Part shown: positions 29,501 through 39,900 of the stretch, piece after piece
Layout: every line of letters begins with the position of its first letter
Position numbering within the stretch: the stretch's first letter is position 1
DNA from: an uncultured Flaviramulus sp.
GTDB lineage: Bacteria; Bacteroidota; Bacteroidia; Flavobacteriales; Flavobacteriaceae
Length of the DNA stretch: 64,000 bases
Reading direction: 5' to 3'
Assembly: GCA_947495125.1 (NCBI GenBank)
Contig: CANLXL010000014.1
Location: 1 to 64,000 of the forward strand
Notes under the pieces: generated by a model
Told to the model about the DNA's origin: nothing
The model's input: the letters and a program-made list of their open reading frames with translations, nothing else
Database searches by the model: none
Position numbers and translations under genes: made by a program

Positions 29501-29704
29501 GACTTTACAAAAAAAAAGAGAGTTCGGATTTTTGGGAGGATTTAGCATTGGAAGAAAAGAATATCAATTTCTTCTTTGCCTTAGGACGATTCATCACAAT
29601 AGCATTATTGGGATGGATATCTTTGCTAGTCATTAATCGCAATGATAAAAAATAAGCCATTCATGATTATGTAGGACAATCTGTAGTATTGCCGTATAAA
29701 AAAT
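29501..29704 (+). pseudogene. chimeric antitoxin::RDD fragment
   Basis: 29501 onward matches 26609 onward, then switches at GAAGAAAAGAA to the RDD 3' end (27362-27518). Confidence 0.85.
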
Positions 29705-29790
29705 AACCTAATCCTCTAACACCGCTTCAAGCGTCTTCTGACGTTGAATTTTCCCGGACTCCGTTTCAACAAACTGACTACAGAGATAAA
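29674..29790. repeat. 117-bp direct repeat, copy 2
   Basis: identical to 27486-27602. Confidence 0.9.
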
Positions 29791-30781
29791 CATGCTTAGG
29801 TGTTTCATAAGCGGTCAACTCTGAAAAAACTGCCTTATCCAACGCCTTTGAATCCGTTTCAACCACCAAAACGACTTTTTCTCCAAGCGTCTCATCGGGT
29901 ACCGAACTTATAAAAAATCGGTCGGCAATCTTATTTTGAAGTTTGCTTTCAATCTGTTCAGGAAACAATTTAATACCTCCGGAATTGATCACATTATCAT
30001 AACGGCCCAGCCATTCGAATTCAGTTTCAGAATGTAATTTTACCATGTCGTTGGTAACAATGGGTTTATCAGAGAGTTGTGAGGCTTCAATAACTAAACA
30101 CCCTCTGTTATCTTGTGAAATCCCAACATTTGGAAGTGTTTGAAATAATGAATCGGCATTTTGATCAATGGTTTTATTTAACTGCTTAAGTGCAATATGG
30201 GTCACGGTTTCGGTCATCCCATAAGTTTCATAAACCGCAGTGTTCAGTTCCTGAAGATCTTGTTTGAGTCCATTGGATACCGGAGCGCCCCCAACAATAA
30301 TAGTTTTAATATTTCCACAATGTTTTAAGGAATTTTGGAGTTGCATGGGTACCATTGCTGCAAAATCATAATGCTTCCTTTTACTAAAAACGGGTTGCGA
30401 GGTCGGTTCTACAAGGTCTATTTCCAGGCCCAGAATAATGGCTCTGATCAGCATCATTTTACCCGCTATATAATGTGGCGGTAAACAGTGTAATGCCCTA
30501 TCCCCGGGTTTCAGTTTAAAGAAATCTCCGGTGGCAATGGCCGAATGCACCATGGCTTGCTTTTTAATCCTGATTCTTTTAGGTTGCCCGGTAGAACCCG
30601 AAGTATTTACTTGGATTGCATCATTATCATCGAGCCAATCCAATAAAAAATTGCCTATGCCCTGCTCATACGATAACCCTTCCTTAACAAAGCTATAAGC
30701 GACTTCCATAAGGTCTTCATAGGAATAATGAATGCCGTTTAACTTAAATCTTAAATGTACTTTGTTGTAATGTGGTGCCAT
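29708..30781 (-). CDS. menE: AMP-binding protein, o-succinylbenzoate-CoA ligase-like
   Basis: NTSGSTGQPKRIRI, YGMTETVTHIA, INSGGIKLFPEQIE; menC/menA/menB on the same strand further on. Confidence 0.82.
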   Translation of the reverse strand: MAPHYNKVHLRFKLNGIHYSYEDLMEVAYSFVKEGLSYEQGIGNFLLDWLDDNDAIQVNTSGSTGQPKRIRIKKQAMVHSAIATGDFFKLKPGDRALHCLPPHYIAGKMMLIRAIILGLEIDLVEPTSQPVFSKRKHYDFAAMVPMQLQNSLKHCGNIKTIIVGGAPVSNGLKQDLQELNTAVYETYGMTETVTHIALKQLNKTIDQNADSLFQTLPNVGISQDNRGCLVIEASQLSDKPIVTNDMVKLHSETEFEWLGRYDNVINSGGIKLFPEQIESKLQNKIADRFFISSVPDETLGEKVVLVVETDSKALDKAVFSELTAYETPKHVYLCSQFVETESGKIQRQKTLEAVLED

Positions 30782-30865
30782 ATGGGCAAAAATACAACTT
30801 GAAAACGATTCAATGTATTCTAATTATTAAAACAATGTGCACGTTATATTAAAAACCTTTAGTCG

Positions 30866-31846
30866 CTAGTTTTCAGTCCCCATATCTAACTGGAAATTGG
30901 TGACCACAATACCGTGATCTGACGGATAAGGAATCTCTTCGTTTTTTATGCTTAACACATCACCTAAAAATGCGTTAAATGATGTGGATTTAACGGCCTC
31001 CAATCCGCCTCCTTTATAAAAAATGTAGTCTATGCGATGTGAATCTTCTTTTCCTTTGGTGTTCCAGGTAATCCCGGGATGGGTTAAGGGGTTTGGGTTT
31101 AATGAGCGATACGAATCTTTTAAACCCAAATTTTCAAGCACTTTTGTCGTGTACCAGGGGACTACCAAACCGTTGTGAATAGCTTTAGTTTCCGCTCCCC
31201 AATCCAAATGAGAGGGAGCATTAAAGTCGCCTCCGATAATGATGGGTATTTTTTCGCTTTCGATATCCTCCGTATACGTTTTCAAATAGGGTAATACCTT
31301 TTGAATCATTTCATACTTTTTACCTGAACGTTCCCAAACGAGTAATTCCTCAACGGTTTTGCCTATCTTATGGGGTTCGTCATCCCATGGCAAATAATGA
31401 AACCAGTTCGATAAAAATCGGATACGCTGATTATTAATTATAATGTCCCGACCTCCAAGATAGAAAGGAAACTCCGTATCGATACGTTCTCCAAATGGAT
31501 ATTTCGACATGATGGACAGATTAATGTGTTTATTATCCGGAGCGGTACCTTCGGGGGCGATCAAATGAAAATGATAACCTAGTGCATCAGCAATATTCTT
31601 ACCGGATCCGTATGTTTCCACCATAAGAATGACATCCGGGTTTATAGCCCGAATAATATCTATCGCATGCCGTTGCCCATTAGGAATATCGTTGGCACCA
31701 TGTAAAATATTCCAGGCCATCACCTTAAAGGTATAAGGTGGTGCTTCGTTTTGGCAGTCCCCAAAAACAGGTGTCAGAACAAGCAGTAAGTAAAAGCGAA
31801 TATTAAAAAGCATACCAATAAATGGTATTTTAGAGATTAGCTTCAT
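30866..31846 (-). CDS. secreted endonuclease/exonuclease/phosphatase (EEP) family protein
   Basis: MAWNILHG, IPIIIGGDFNAPSHLDWG, RIDYIFYKGG, SDHGIVV; start moved from 31897. Confidence 0.88.
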   Translation of the reverse strand: MKLISKIPFIGMLFNIRFYLLLVLTPVFGDCQNEAPPYTFKVMAWNILHGANDIPNGQRHAIDIIRAINPDVILMVETYGSGKNIADALGYHFHLIAPEGTAPDNKHINLSIMSKYPFGERIDTEFPFYLGGRDIIINNQRIRFLSNWFHYLPWDDEPHKIGKTVEELLVWERSGKKYEMIQKVLPYLKTYTEDIESEKIPIIIGGDFNAPSHLDWGAETKAIHNGLVVPWYTTKVLENLGLKDSYRSLNPNPLTHPGITWNTKGKEDSHRIDYIFYKGGGLEAVKSTSFNAFLGDVLSIKNEEIPYPSDHGIVVTNFQLDMGTEN

Positions 31847-31850
31847 TAGA

Positions 31851-33077
31851 TTATTTTTTAACGACCCAGGTATTAACATGATTATACTTACCCTCAATTA
31901 CCAGTTTATAAAAATCTGAAGGTATATGACTCACATCTATTTTCAGGCTTCCATTCTTAACTTTGGTTTCTCCTAATACGATATAATTGTCATCCTTACC
32001 TTTTTTAAATTGATTTTCTGTGGCTGCCCATACCTTTACTTTTCCTTTTTTATGAATCACGTCCCAGGTCAGCTGTAAACTATTATTCTTTAAAACGGCC
32101 CGTGCATTTGCTAATGATAACTGTTCATTCAAGGGCACCCCATCAATCTCCCAAAGTTGTTCTTTTCGAGGTTTAATATCTAATGTGTGCAACATGCTTG
32201 GCATAATATCCACAATGCCCGGTTCATAACCTTTAAAATAGCCATTTAAATTTTTGGCGTTGGTAACGATCCATGTGAGGCGTTCTCTTTCACTTTGTCC
32301 GCCATGATGATGCCCCGATTTTTCATCTCTACCATGATCTGTTGTAATGTATATTTCCCAATCTTCATTAAACCGCTCTCGACGATATTCAATGGCGTCC
32401 CAGATACGACCGACTTGTTTATCGGCCACTTTTATAGCGTTAAAAAACTCATTGCTATCGCCATATTTATGTCCCATATCATCCGTATACTCCAAATATA
32501 CCCAGGACAAATCAGGTGCCTTGTCTTTAATACAGTCTACCGCTTTCGCAACAACATGCTCATCGATCTTATGAATGTACAGTCGATCGTCATCATGGGG
32601 AAATCTAATGGTATCAAGCTCATAACCATCAAAATGATAGTCTAATTTAATATTACCGGTTTCTGGGAGACCTTCACCAATAAGCTTTGTGCGGTTGTCC
32701 AACCATGTTGAGAAAATGGCTGTTTTTAATTCCGGACGTTGGGCTTTTGCCATTCTGAAAATCGTCCAATAGTTATAATTGGGTGCCTTAATATCATTTC
32801 CCCAAACATTATGCTTGTTCACCCAGGTTCCTGTAAGCAAGCTGTTATAGCCTACGGCTGAAATGGTCGGAGTCTGTGAATACCCGTCTTTTTCGCCACC
32901 AACATAGGCTCGGGTATACCCGCCTTCATTTGCGATTTGATCTAAATTTGGGGTTTCCACCTTTTCAATGACATCGGCAGAGATTCCATCAACAATGATA
33001 AAAAGGACTTTGGTGTTTTTGTTTTGACCGTAGCCTAAGTAACTTATCAATAAGAAACAATAAATAATGTATTTCAT
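31851..33077 (-). CDS. alkaline phosphatase / nucleotide pyrophosphatase-phosphodiesterase family protein
   Basis: LFIIVDGISADVIEKVETPNLDQIANEGG, TPTISAVGYNSLLTG, YLEYTDDMGHKYG, ITTDHGRD. Confidence 0.9.
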   Translation of the reverse strand: MKYIIYCFLLISYLGYGQNKNTKVLFIIVDGISADVIEKVETPNLDQIANEGGYTRAYVGGEKDGYSQTPTISAVGYNSLLTGTWVNKHNVWGNDIKAPNYNYWTIFRMAKAQRPELKTAIFSTWLDNRTKLIGEGLPETGNIKLDYHFDGYELDTIRFPHDDDRLYIHKIDEHVVAKAVDCIKDKAPDLSWVYLEYTDDMGHKYGDSNEFFNAIKVADKQVGRIWDAIEYRRERFNEDWEIYITTDHGRDEKSGHHHGGQSERERLTWIVTNAKNLNGYFKGYEPGIVDIMPSMLHTLDIKPRKEQLWEIDGVPLNEQLSLANARAVLKNNSLQLTWDVIHKKGKVKVWAATENQFKKGKDDNYIVLGETKVKNGSLKIDVSHIPSDFYKLVIEGKYNHVNTWVVKK

Positions 33078-33088
33078 GGGATATTTTT

Positions 33089-34177
33089 TTAGTCTATTTT
33101 AAATGTTGCCAGTAACCCTTTGTGGTCTGATGGCCATTTTCCCTGAGGTAACAAAAACTTATCTAGCAAGGTATTATCCTCAACACCCTGACCGTTTACA
33201 ATACTTCCTGAAGGCCCCACAATAATAATATCTTCTAAAGTTAAACGAAAATCCTTATTATAATAGATAAAATCGATACGATCCCGATCGTCGGCTTCCG
33301 GAGTCCAAACCAGTTTAGATAGTTCAACATCCTTGTTGTAGGCCGCCCAGGTATGCCCGGGGTACGATACCGGATCCGGATATTTTGTTCGATAGGCATC
33401 AACATAGTCATGGGCTTCTAAAATTTTACTGCAATGCCAGGGAACCACCATACCGTTATGATCAAATAGGTCTTTGGTCTCCAGAGTCCAATCCAAATGT
33501 GAAGGTTCATTAAAATCACCGGCTAAAAGGACCATGTTCCCTTTCTCCTTTTCAATAGCTGCATCTTTTACGAAGAGTTCAATGGCTTCATCCCTTGCAG
33601 AGGCTTTGTTTTGTGCCAAAATTGCAGATAAATCCGAAATCGGTTCAGGCAACTTCTCCCAGGTAATTCCATCGTAACCTCTAGGTAAATAACAAGCATA
33701 ATGGGTATAATCCAAATGGGATGAATACACCGCTAATTGCGCAGATTCATTTAATTTTATGATGCATTTGGTTAGTGAGGTCGAATGTATTGTCGGTCTT
33801 GAAACAATTGGATACTTAGACAGAATGATAGGCGACTTTCCCGAATTAAAGGAGTGGTAATCCCCGCCTCTTTTCTTCAATTCATTAGTAATTTTAGTAC
33901 TAAAAATGATATTGTTAGAATTGCGAATTTCACATAACATCACCACATCGGCTTCCGTTTGAAGAATAATATCAACTATGGCATCAAACCCACCATCAAC
34001 AGATTCTCCCTGATGCCAGGTATTTAAAGATAGTACCTTTAATATCCCTTTGAAAGTCACTTCTGAAGCCTCGGGATCTTCATTACCTGCTTCTTGGTTT
34101 TTATTATGTGCTGAAGTACAACCATAACTCATTCCAAGTGTTATAAAAAAGAGGCCTATTACTATATTTTTCATCAT
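33089..34177 (-). CDS. EEP family lipoprotein, paralog of 30866-31846
   Basis: LSLNTWHQGE, LLAGDFNEPSHLDWT, DRIDFIYYNKD, WPSDHKGLLATF; lipobox MSYGCTSA. Confidence 0.88.
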   Translation of the reverse strand: MMKNIVIGLFFITLGMSYGCTSAHNKNQEAGNEDPEASEVTFKGILKVLSLNTWHQGESVDGGFDAIVDIILQTEADVVMLCEIRNSNNIIFSTKITNELKKRGGDYHSFNSGKSPIILSKYPIVSRPTIHSTSLTKCIIKLNESAQLAVYSSHLDYTHYACYLPRGYDGITWEKLPEPISDLSAILAQNKASARDEAIELFVKDAAIEKEKGNMVLLAGDFNEPSHLDWTLETKDLFDHNGMVVPWHCSKILEAHDYVDAYRTKYPDPVSYPGHTWAAYNKDVELSKLVWTPEADDRDRIDFIYYNKDFRLTLEDIIIVGPSGSIVNGQGVEDNTLLDKFLLPQGKWPSDHKGLLATFKID

Positions 34178-34241
34178 GTATTTTTTAAAAAAGGGAGACT
34201 TTCATCTCCCCTAAACTAAACTCAAACTAATTAAAGCACGA

Positions 34242-35084
34242 CTATTGTGCAGTAAATGTCGTATTTGCGGTATACCAATAAATCCATGGACTTGTAGTAC
34301 CCAGATTTAAGTAATACACATCGATACCCACGGTGATTTTCCCGGTACATACATCGTAAGTGCCCTCGCCGTTTTGTCGGAACTGATACTCATAGCCTCC
34401 ATTATCGGTACCGGCCGCATAGTCATCGAAACTAGCTTCTCCGATAGTCGCTCCCGGAACCACCGGTGTTAAAGTAATTCCTAATTCTGCATTAGGAAAT
34501 GATCCGTAACCGATCAGATCACCGTTTAAGATCACCACATCTCCACTAACGCTTCCCGAAACGGTATTACCTCCGTATGATGCATTAATATTTGAAGAAT
34601 CAAATACATCTGCTATCGACTCGGTACATTCATTATCTACAATTTTTAAGGCAAAGGTTTTATTGGCTTGGAGAATTTTACCAACACCAATGTCAATATT
34701 CGGATTGCTTACACTTTCAATGCCAATCTCCAACATTTTATCCGTAACATCGTTCACTACCAAATTATCAATAATCGTGATCTCAAAGGGTTCAGATTTT
34801 ATCTCTCCGGCCTTAAAAGTAATCAGTTTATTAACCACGGAATAATCTGTTCCTTCCTGAGCATTACCGGCAATATTAAGATTTACCGAAAAATCTTCAC
34901 TTAACACACTGCCATCATATCTTAAAGCGATGGTATAGGTTTCTCCGTTTTCCAAAATTTCATCGCTTTCATCTATAAAGGAAACAAACTTGAATTCTTC
35001 GAAATTATAAAGCTGGGGTTCTTCTTCACAGCCCAAACTTATTAAGATGATGGCTGTATATAGTATTGTTTTTAAAATTTTCAT
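34242..35084 (-). CDS. surface lipoprotein with Calx-beta-like N-terminal region (SusE-position protein)
   Basis: lipobox LISLGCEEEP; directly downstream of susD. Confidence 0.7.
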   Translation of the reverse strand: MKILKTILYTAIILISLGCEEEPQLYNFEEFKFVSFIDESDEILENGETYTIALRYDGSVLSEDFSVNLNIAGNAQEGTDYSVVNKLITFKAGEIKSEPFEITIIDNLVVNDVTDKMLEIGIESVSNPNIDIGVGKILQANKTFALKIVDNECTESIADVFDSSNINASYGGNTVSGSVSGDVVILNGDLIGYGSFPNAELGITLTPVVPGATIGEASFDDYAAGTDNGGYEYQFRQNGEGTYDVCTGKITVGIDVYYLNLGTTSPWIYWYTANTTFTAQ

Positions 35085-35111
35085 TGATTTAAATTTTTGA
35101 TTTTAAACGAA

Positions 35112-36896
35112 TTACCATCCCATGATCTGTACAAGTTGTGGGTTTAAAGCGATCTGATGTGCCGGTATCGGACGATAATAATACTTTGGTTCTTCAAAAG
35201 TTCTTTCATCGACATTAGCGACCATATATCCCGAGGTTCCATCAGTCAAATAAATACTCGCTGCGGAGTCACCAAAAGCCCCTGCTTTATAGTATATGAG
35301 GTTGACACCCAAGGCATTTTGCTCTTTGGGAGAAGGAATATCCTCACTACTGGCAATAATGCTGATATCTTCGACGCCATCTCCTGTCATATCGTATTTG
35401 CCCAAACCTGGGAAGTACATCCCAACAGGGTTTTTCTCTAAGACTTTCCCGGCATACCAGCGATGAATGTCGTATAGGCGGAAAGATTCCAGGGCCAGCT
35501 CCGATCGACGTTCCCGTCGTATCTCGTAAATAACTCCTTTATTAGTTCCTGAAACATTAGGATAATTGCTTTCAATTACGGGATCGATGTCGGCATTAGC
35601 TGAAACCATGTTCAGATCCGGCATACCTACCCTGGCTCTTAATTTATTAATGCTAATATCAAGGTCACTTTGTGTTAGTACTCCCAATTCCGCCTGGGCT
35701 TCAGCATAAATTAATAAGGTTTCCGCATAGCGCATAACGATCAAATCGTTACCCTGATTGTCATTCGTACTGGAGTTATTATAACCTTTGGTTTGAAAGT
35801 AGCCGGTAAAATTCCTGTTAAACTCCGGAATGTAGGGAGCAGGCTCGTTTCGTCGTACCCAACCCGGGTAAACAAAGGTTTGAGACATTCGCGGATCCCT
35901 ATTCTGAAATTCCTGAACATAAGTATAGGTATCCGATCCCGGTTGATCGCTGAACCTGGTACCATCCTGCATCAGATAATTATTCATCAATGATTTGGTC
36001 GCACTTTGCTCGTAGTCTCCAAAAACGGTACTATTGCCACTGGTTTTTTCTTTTTCTACATCATAGATATTGACTAAAATCGCTTCCGGATTGCTTGTTT
36101 GATCATCAGCATGAAACAAGGTCGCATAATCTGAATTAGGACTACCCGTGTTGTATATACTAAAGTTTCCTGAATCGATGAGTTGCTTTGCGGCATTTGC
36201 CGACATTTGCAAAAAAGTATTGGCTGTACTTTCTAAGCCCAATTCAGGGTGATATTTCCGATAAGTCCCTTCGTGCAGAGCCATTCTGGCCAATAAATGT
36301 AATGCTGCCCATTTGCTAACTTTTTCAGTGCCGGCAGCTTCTTCATGTATATGTAGCGCCGCAAACTGAATGTCTTTAAAAACGCTGTCGACCACCATGG
36401 CTCGCGAATCCCTTGGTTTATAAAGGTCTTCATCATTGGCACCAAGAGTTCTTGAATAATATGGAACATCCGAATAGCGGCGTACCTTTCCATAGTAAAA
36501 ATTCGCTCTATGGAATCTGGCAATACCTTCATAATGCTTTTTAGTCGCATCATCGATACTGGCTTTATCGAAGTTTTCCAGAAAAAAATTAATCTGTCTT
36601 AAACGGCCCCAACTCCATCCGGAACCAATATTCTCAGCACTTGGAGAGCCAATCAGTATATTTTTAAGCTCCACGGCTCCTGTGGTAGCCACATCATCTG
36701 TGGCCTGATCGCCTAAAAATGTACCATACCCGGCAACGGAATGCAGTCCGTCGATATACAGTTGCAAATCACTTGCCGTATTAAAAAAGTTTTCTGCTGA
36801 AATCTCATCCTGAGGGACGGTATCCAAAAAATCATCATTACAAGCAGTAAACACTGTTAACGCTAATAATACTAGTATTTTATCTGTTATTTTCAT
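35112..36896 (-). CDS. RagB/SusD family lipoprotein
   Basis: lipobox TACNDDFLDTVPQDEIS, RYAETLLIYAEAQAELG, IRRERRSELALESFRLYDIHRW. Confidence 0.96.
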   Translation of the reverse strand: MKITDKILVLLALTVFTACNDDFLDTVPQDEISAENFFNTASDLQLYIDGLHSVAGYGTFLGDQATDDVATTGAVELKNILIGSPSAENIGSGWSWGRLRQINFFLENFDKASIDDATKKHYEGIARFHRANFYYGKVRRYSDVPYYSRTLGANDEDLYKPRDSRAMVVDSVFKDIQFAALHIHEEAAGTEKVSKWAALHLLARMALHEGTYRKYHPELGLESTANTFLQMSANAAKQLIDSGNFSIYNTGSPNSDYATLFHADDQTSNPEAILVNIYDVEKEKTSGNSTVFGDYEQSATKSLMNNYLMQDGTRFSDQPGSDTYTYVQEFQNRDPRMSQTFVYPGWVRRNEPAPYIPEFNRNFTGYFQTKGYNNSSTNDNQGNDLIVMRYAETLLIYAEAQAELGVLTQSDLDISINKLRARVGMPDLNMVSANADIDPVIESNYPNVSGTNKGVIYEIRRERRSELALESFRLYDIHRWYAGKVLEKNPVGMYFPGLGKYDMTGDGVEDISIIASSEDIPSPKEQNALGVNLIYYKAGAFGDSAASIYLTDGTSGYMVANVDERTFEEPKYYYRPIPAHQIALNPQLVQIMGW

Positions 36897-36917
36897 TGTG
36901 TTTTTCTTTAAATTAAT

Positions 36918-39900
36918 TTAGAACGTAACATTCATACCAACGGATAGTTTACGATGAAAAGGGTATGCAAAACCTCTGTTCGCCGTAGCTTCAGGATCGA
37001 GAAATTGTTTGATGGATGACCATTCGGCAACATTTTCACCGGTAACAAAAACACGTAAATTGGAAATTCTCATTTTATCCAATAACTTATCCGGTAAAGA
37101 ATAGCCTATTGAAATGTTCTTCAGTCTTAAATAAGCAGCGCTTTTCAAATATTTAGTTTGAGAAATGTCCAGGCCGGCTCCAAAATTATTGTCGGCTAAC
37201 CAGGACTGTAATACCGGGAATTCTGAGTCGGTGTTCGCATCGGCCAATCCGGCATCGATATAAGATTGCGAGTGCTGTGCTCTTAACGCATCACTATCTC
37301 CGGTAGCTCGATAAAAATCTAACAAGTGAGGATAAACATTCGCATAAGGTTGTTGATAAGGGCCCCAATATAAATAATACCTTGGGTAATAATCCCGTTT
37401 ACCAATACCTTGCACAAAACAGCTAACGTCAAAGCCTTTCCATGCCGCATTCATATTAAATCCGAATTGGTATCTCGGTTGACTATTACCTATTATTTTT
37501 AAATCTTTAGGGTCTAATGCCGATTGTCCGCGTTCTATTTTGGCATCACCATCCTGATCGATATATTTTGGCCACCCGGGAACCACCGCTATGGCGCCCC
37601 AGGGAACGATTGCAGACTGGTCCAGAGTTGCAATCTCGGCTTCATCTTTAAAGAACCCATCACTTTCAAGTCCCCATATTTCTCCGATGTCCTGGCCTTC
37701 TCTCCATTGTGAAAATAACTGGCCTTCATTATCAAAACGGGTGATCTTTGTTTTGTTATCCCATACTCTTGCGGCGAGTTCTAAATTAAATGGGCTTCCT
37801 CCCAGCTCGAACTGATCTTTATACCCTAGCGTGAACTCCCATCCTTTTGTTTGTAAATCGGCAGCATTCTGGATTGGAGGCGCTGTTCCCAATACGGCGG
37901 GAAGTTCTTTACTGGGCACTAACATATCCTTAGTGTCCCTGGTAAACATTTCAAAAGTAAGATTGAACATGCTATTAAAGAAACTCGCATCAACACCAAT
38001 ATTTGAAGAAATAACACGTTCCCATGTATAATTATTGGGGTCTACACCTAAGCCCGGTCCGTAAACAACTTTGGGATAATCACCATCAATTAAATAACCG
38101 GACTCGCCTTGTCCCAATGAATTGATATAGCCATAATTGCCAACACTTTGATTTCCTAGAGACCCATAAGAATATCGGAACTTTAGTTGATTCATAACAT
38201 TGGTAACCGATTCACCTAAATCCTTGCTGACCAACCATGCAACGGACATGCCCGGGAAAAAACCATAACGATCTTGTTGCGGAAACCTTGATGAACCATC
38301 GTACCGTGTGTTCACTTCAAAAATGTAGCGCTCATTATAAATATAATTAAGCCTGTTAAACAGTCCTGTAACCGCCCAATCGGAATAGTTATACCCTACT
38401 TCCTGATCTCCGGTAGCCAAAGATAAGTAAGGTAAATCTCGTGATATGAGTCCGTTTCTTTGGGCTGAAAACCAGTTGAACTCATTGGTTTCCTTATTAA
38501 AACCTGTGATCGCGCTGATATAATGCTTACCTATGGTCTTGGTATAAGTTCCGTAGATATTAAAGACATTATAGGTGTTTATAGATTGAGTTTCATAGGC
38601 CCAGTCATTAACGTTGATATCTCTGAATGAGTTCGGTCCATCACTTACCCGATAACTGGTGCGATCGGAATGATAGCGGTTAAAATCCTTTTTGAAGGTG
38701 TGCTCTGCTGTAATCGTTAAATCTTTATTCAATAAATAAAAATGCAAACGGTTTGTGGTTTGAATCCCCGTTTGTTTATTACGTTGCTTTCCGCCATCCA
38801 ACATTTCTGCCGCAGCCAGTCCGGCGGGATTATCGGCCCAGGAACCATCCGGGTTTTTAACCACTTCTGTTGGTCGTAAATTATAGACATTGGTTATGCT
38901 ATACCTCGGATTCTTTCGACTTGATAATGTCAAGAAGGTATTATTTTCAAAATCGAACCAGGAACTGGGTTCTATGGTGATTTTGGATCTTAAAGTGTTA
39001 CGTTCCCAGTTGTCGGTAACCAGTCTGTTCAATCCGTTTTCCAAGGTATGACTTGCTGAAATGAAATAACTAATTCCCTGATCGACAATGGTTTCATCAC
39101 CAGCTTTTATAGCGCCAAACGCTCGTTTCCCGCTAAAGGAAATATTATGATTTTGAGAAAATGAATATTTATTAAAGAAGTACTCATTCCAATTGGTATC
39201 ACCCATATATTGGTACTTATTTGGGTTATTGGGGTCCAATCGCACGCTGGGAACAGAAGGATCTTCCGATCTTGCACGTGCCCAGGCATACCAGTCGTCA
39301 TCATAGCTGACATAATTCCAGGGGGTGTTGCTCGTGGCAATATCCAACAATCTTGAAAAGATATACGGGTCTGTTATAGGTTCGGGCGTTACGGTAGGTG
39401 TTCCCCAAATAAAGGTATTCGAATATTGAATTTTATTTCTACCGCCTGTTTTTGTGGTTACCAGTACAACACCAAAAGCGGCTCTTGCGCCATAGATTGC
39501 GGCGGAAGATGCGTCTTTTAATATGGATATGGACGCTATATCGTTAGGATTCATGCGGGTCAGGTCTCCGGAAGATGATGGGACCCCATCTATCAATATT
39601 AATGGAGATCCTCCGTTTAAAGAGGTTATCCCGCGAATATTAACATTGGCTGTACCTCCGGGAGCACCATTTCCAAACGTTATGTTTAAATTTGAAACGG
39701 CGCCTTGAAGGCCCTGAGATACATTGGCGATAGGGCGGTCTTCGATGATATCCATATCAACGACCTCCACGGCACCACTTAGGTTTACCTTCTTCTGTGT
39801 ACCATAACCTACCACCACGACTTCATCCAGGGTACTTGAATCGACTTCCAGATAAATAGTCAGTTCGTCCTTGTTACCTGCTTGTACTTCTTTAGTCTGA

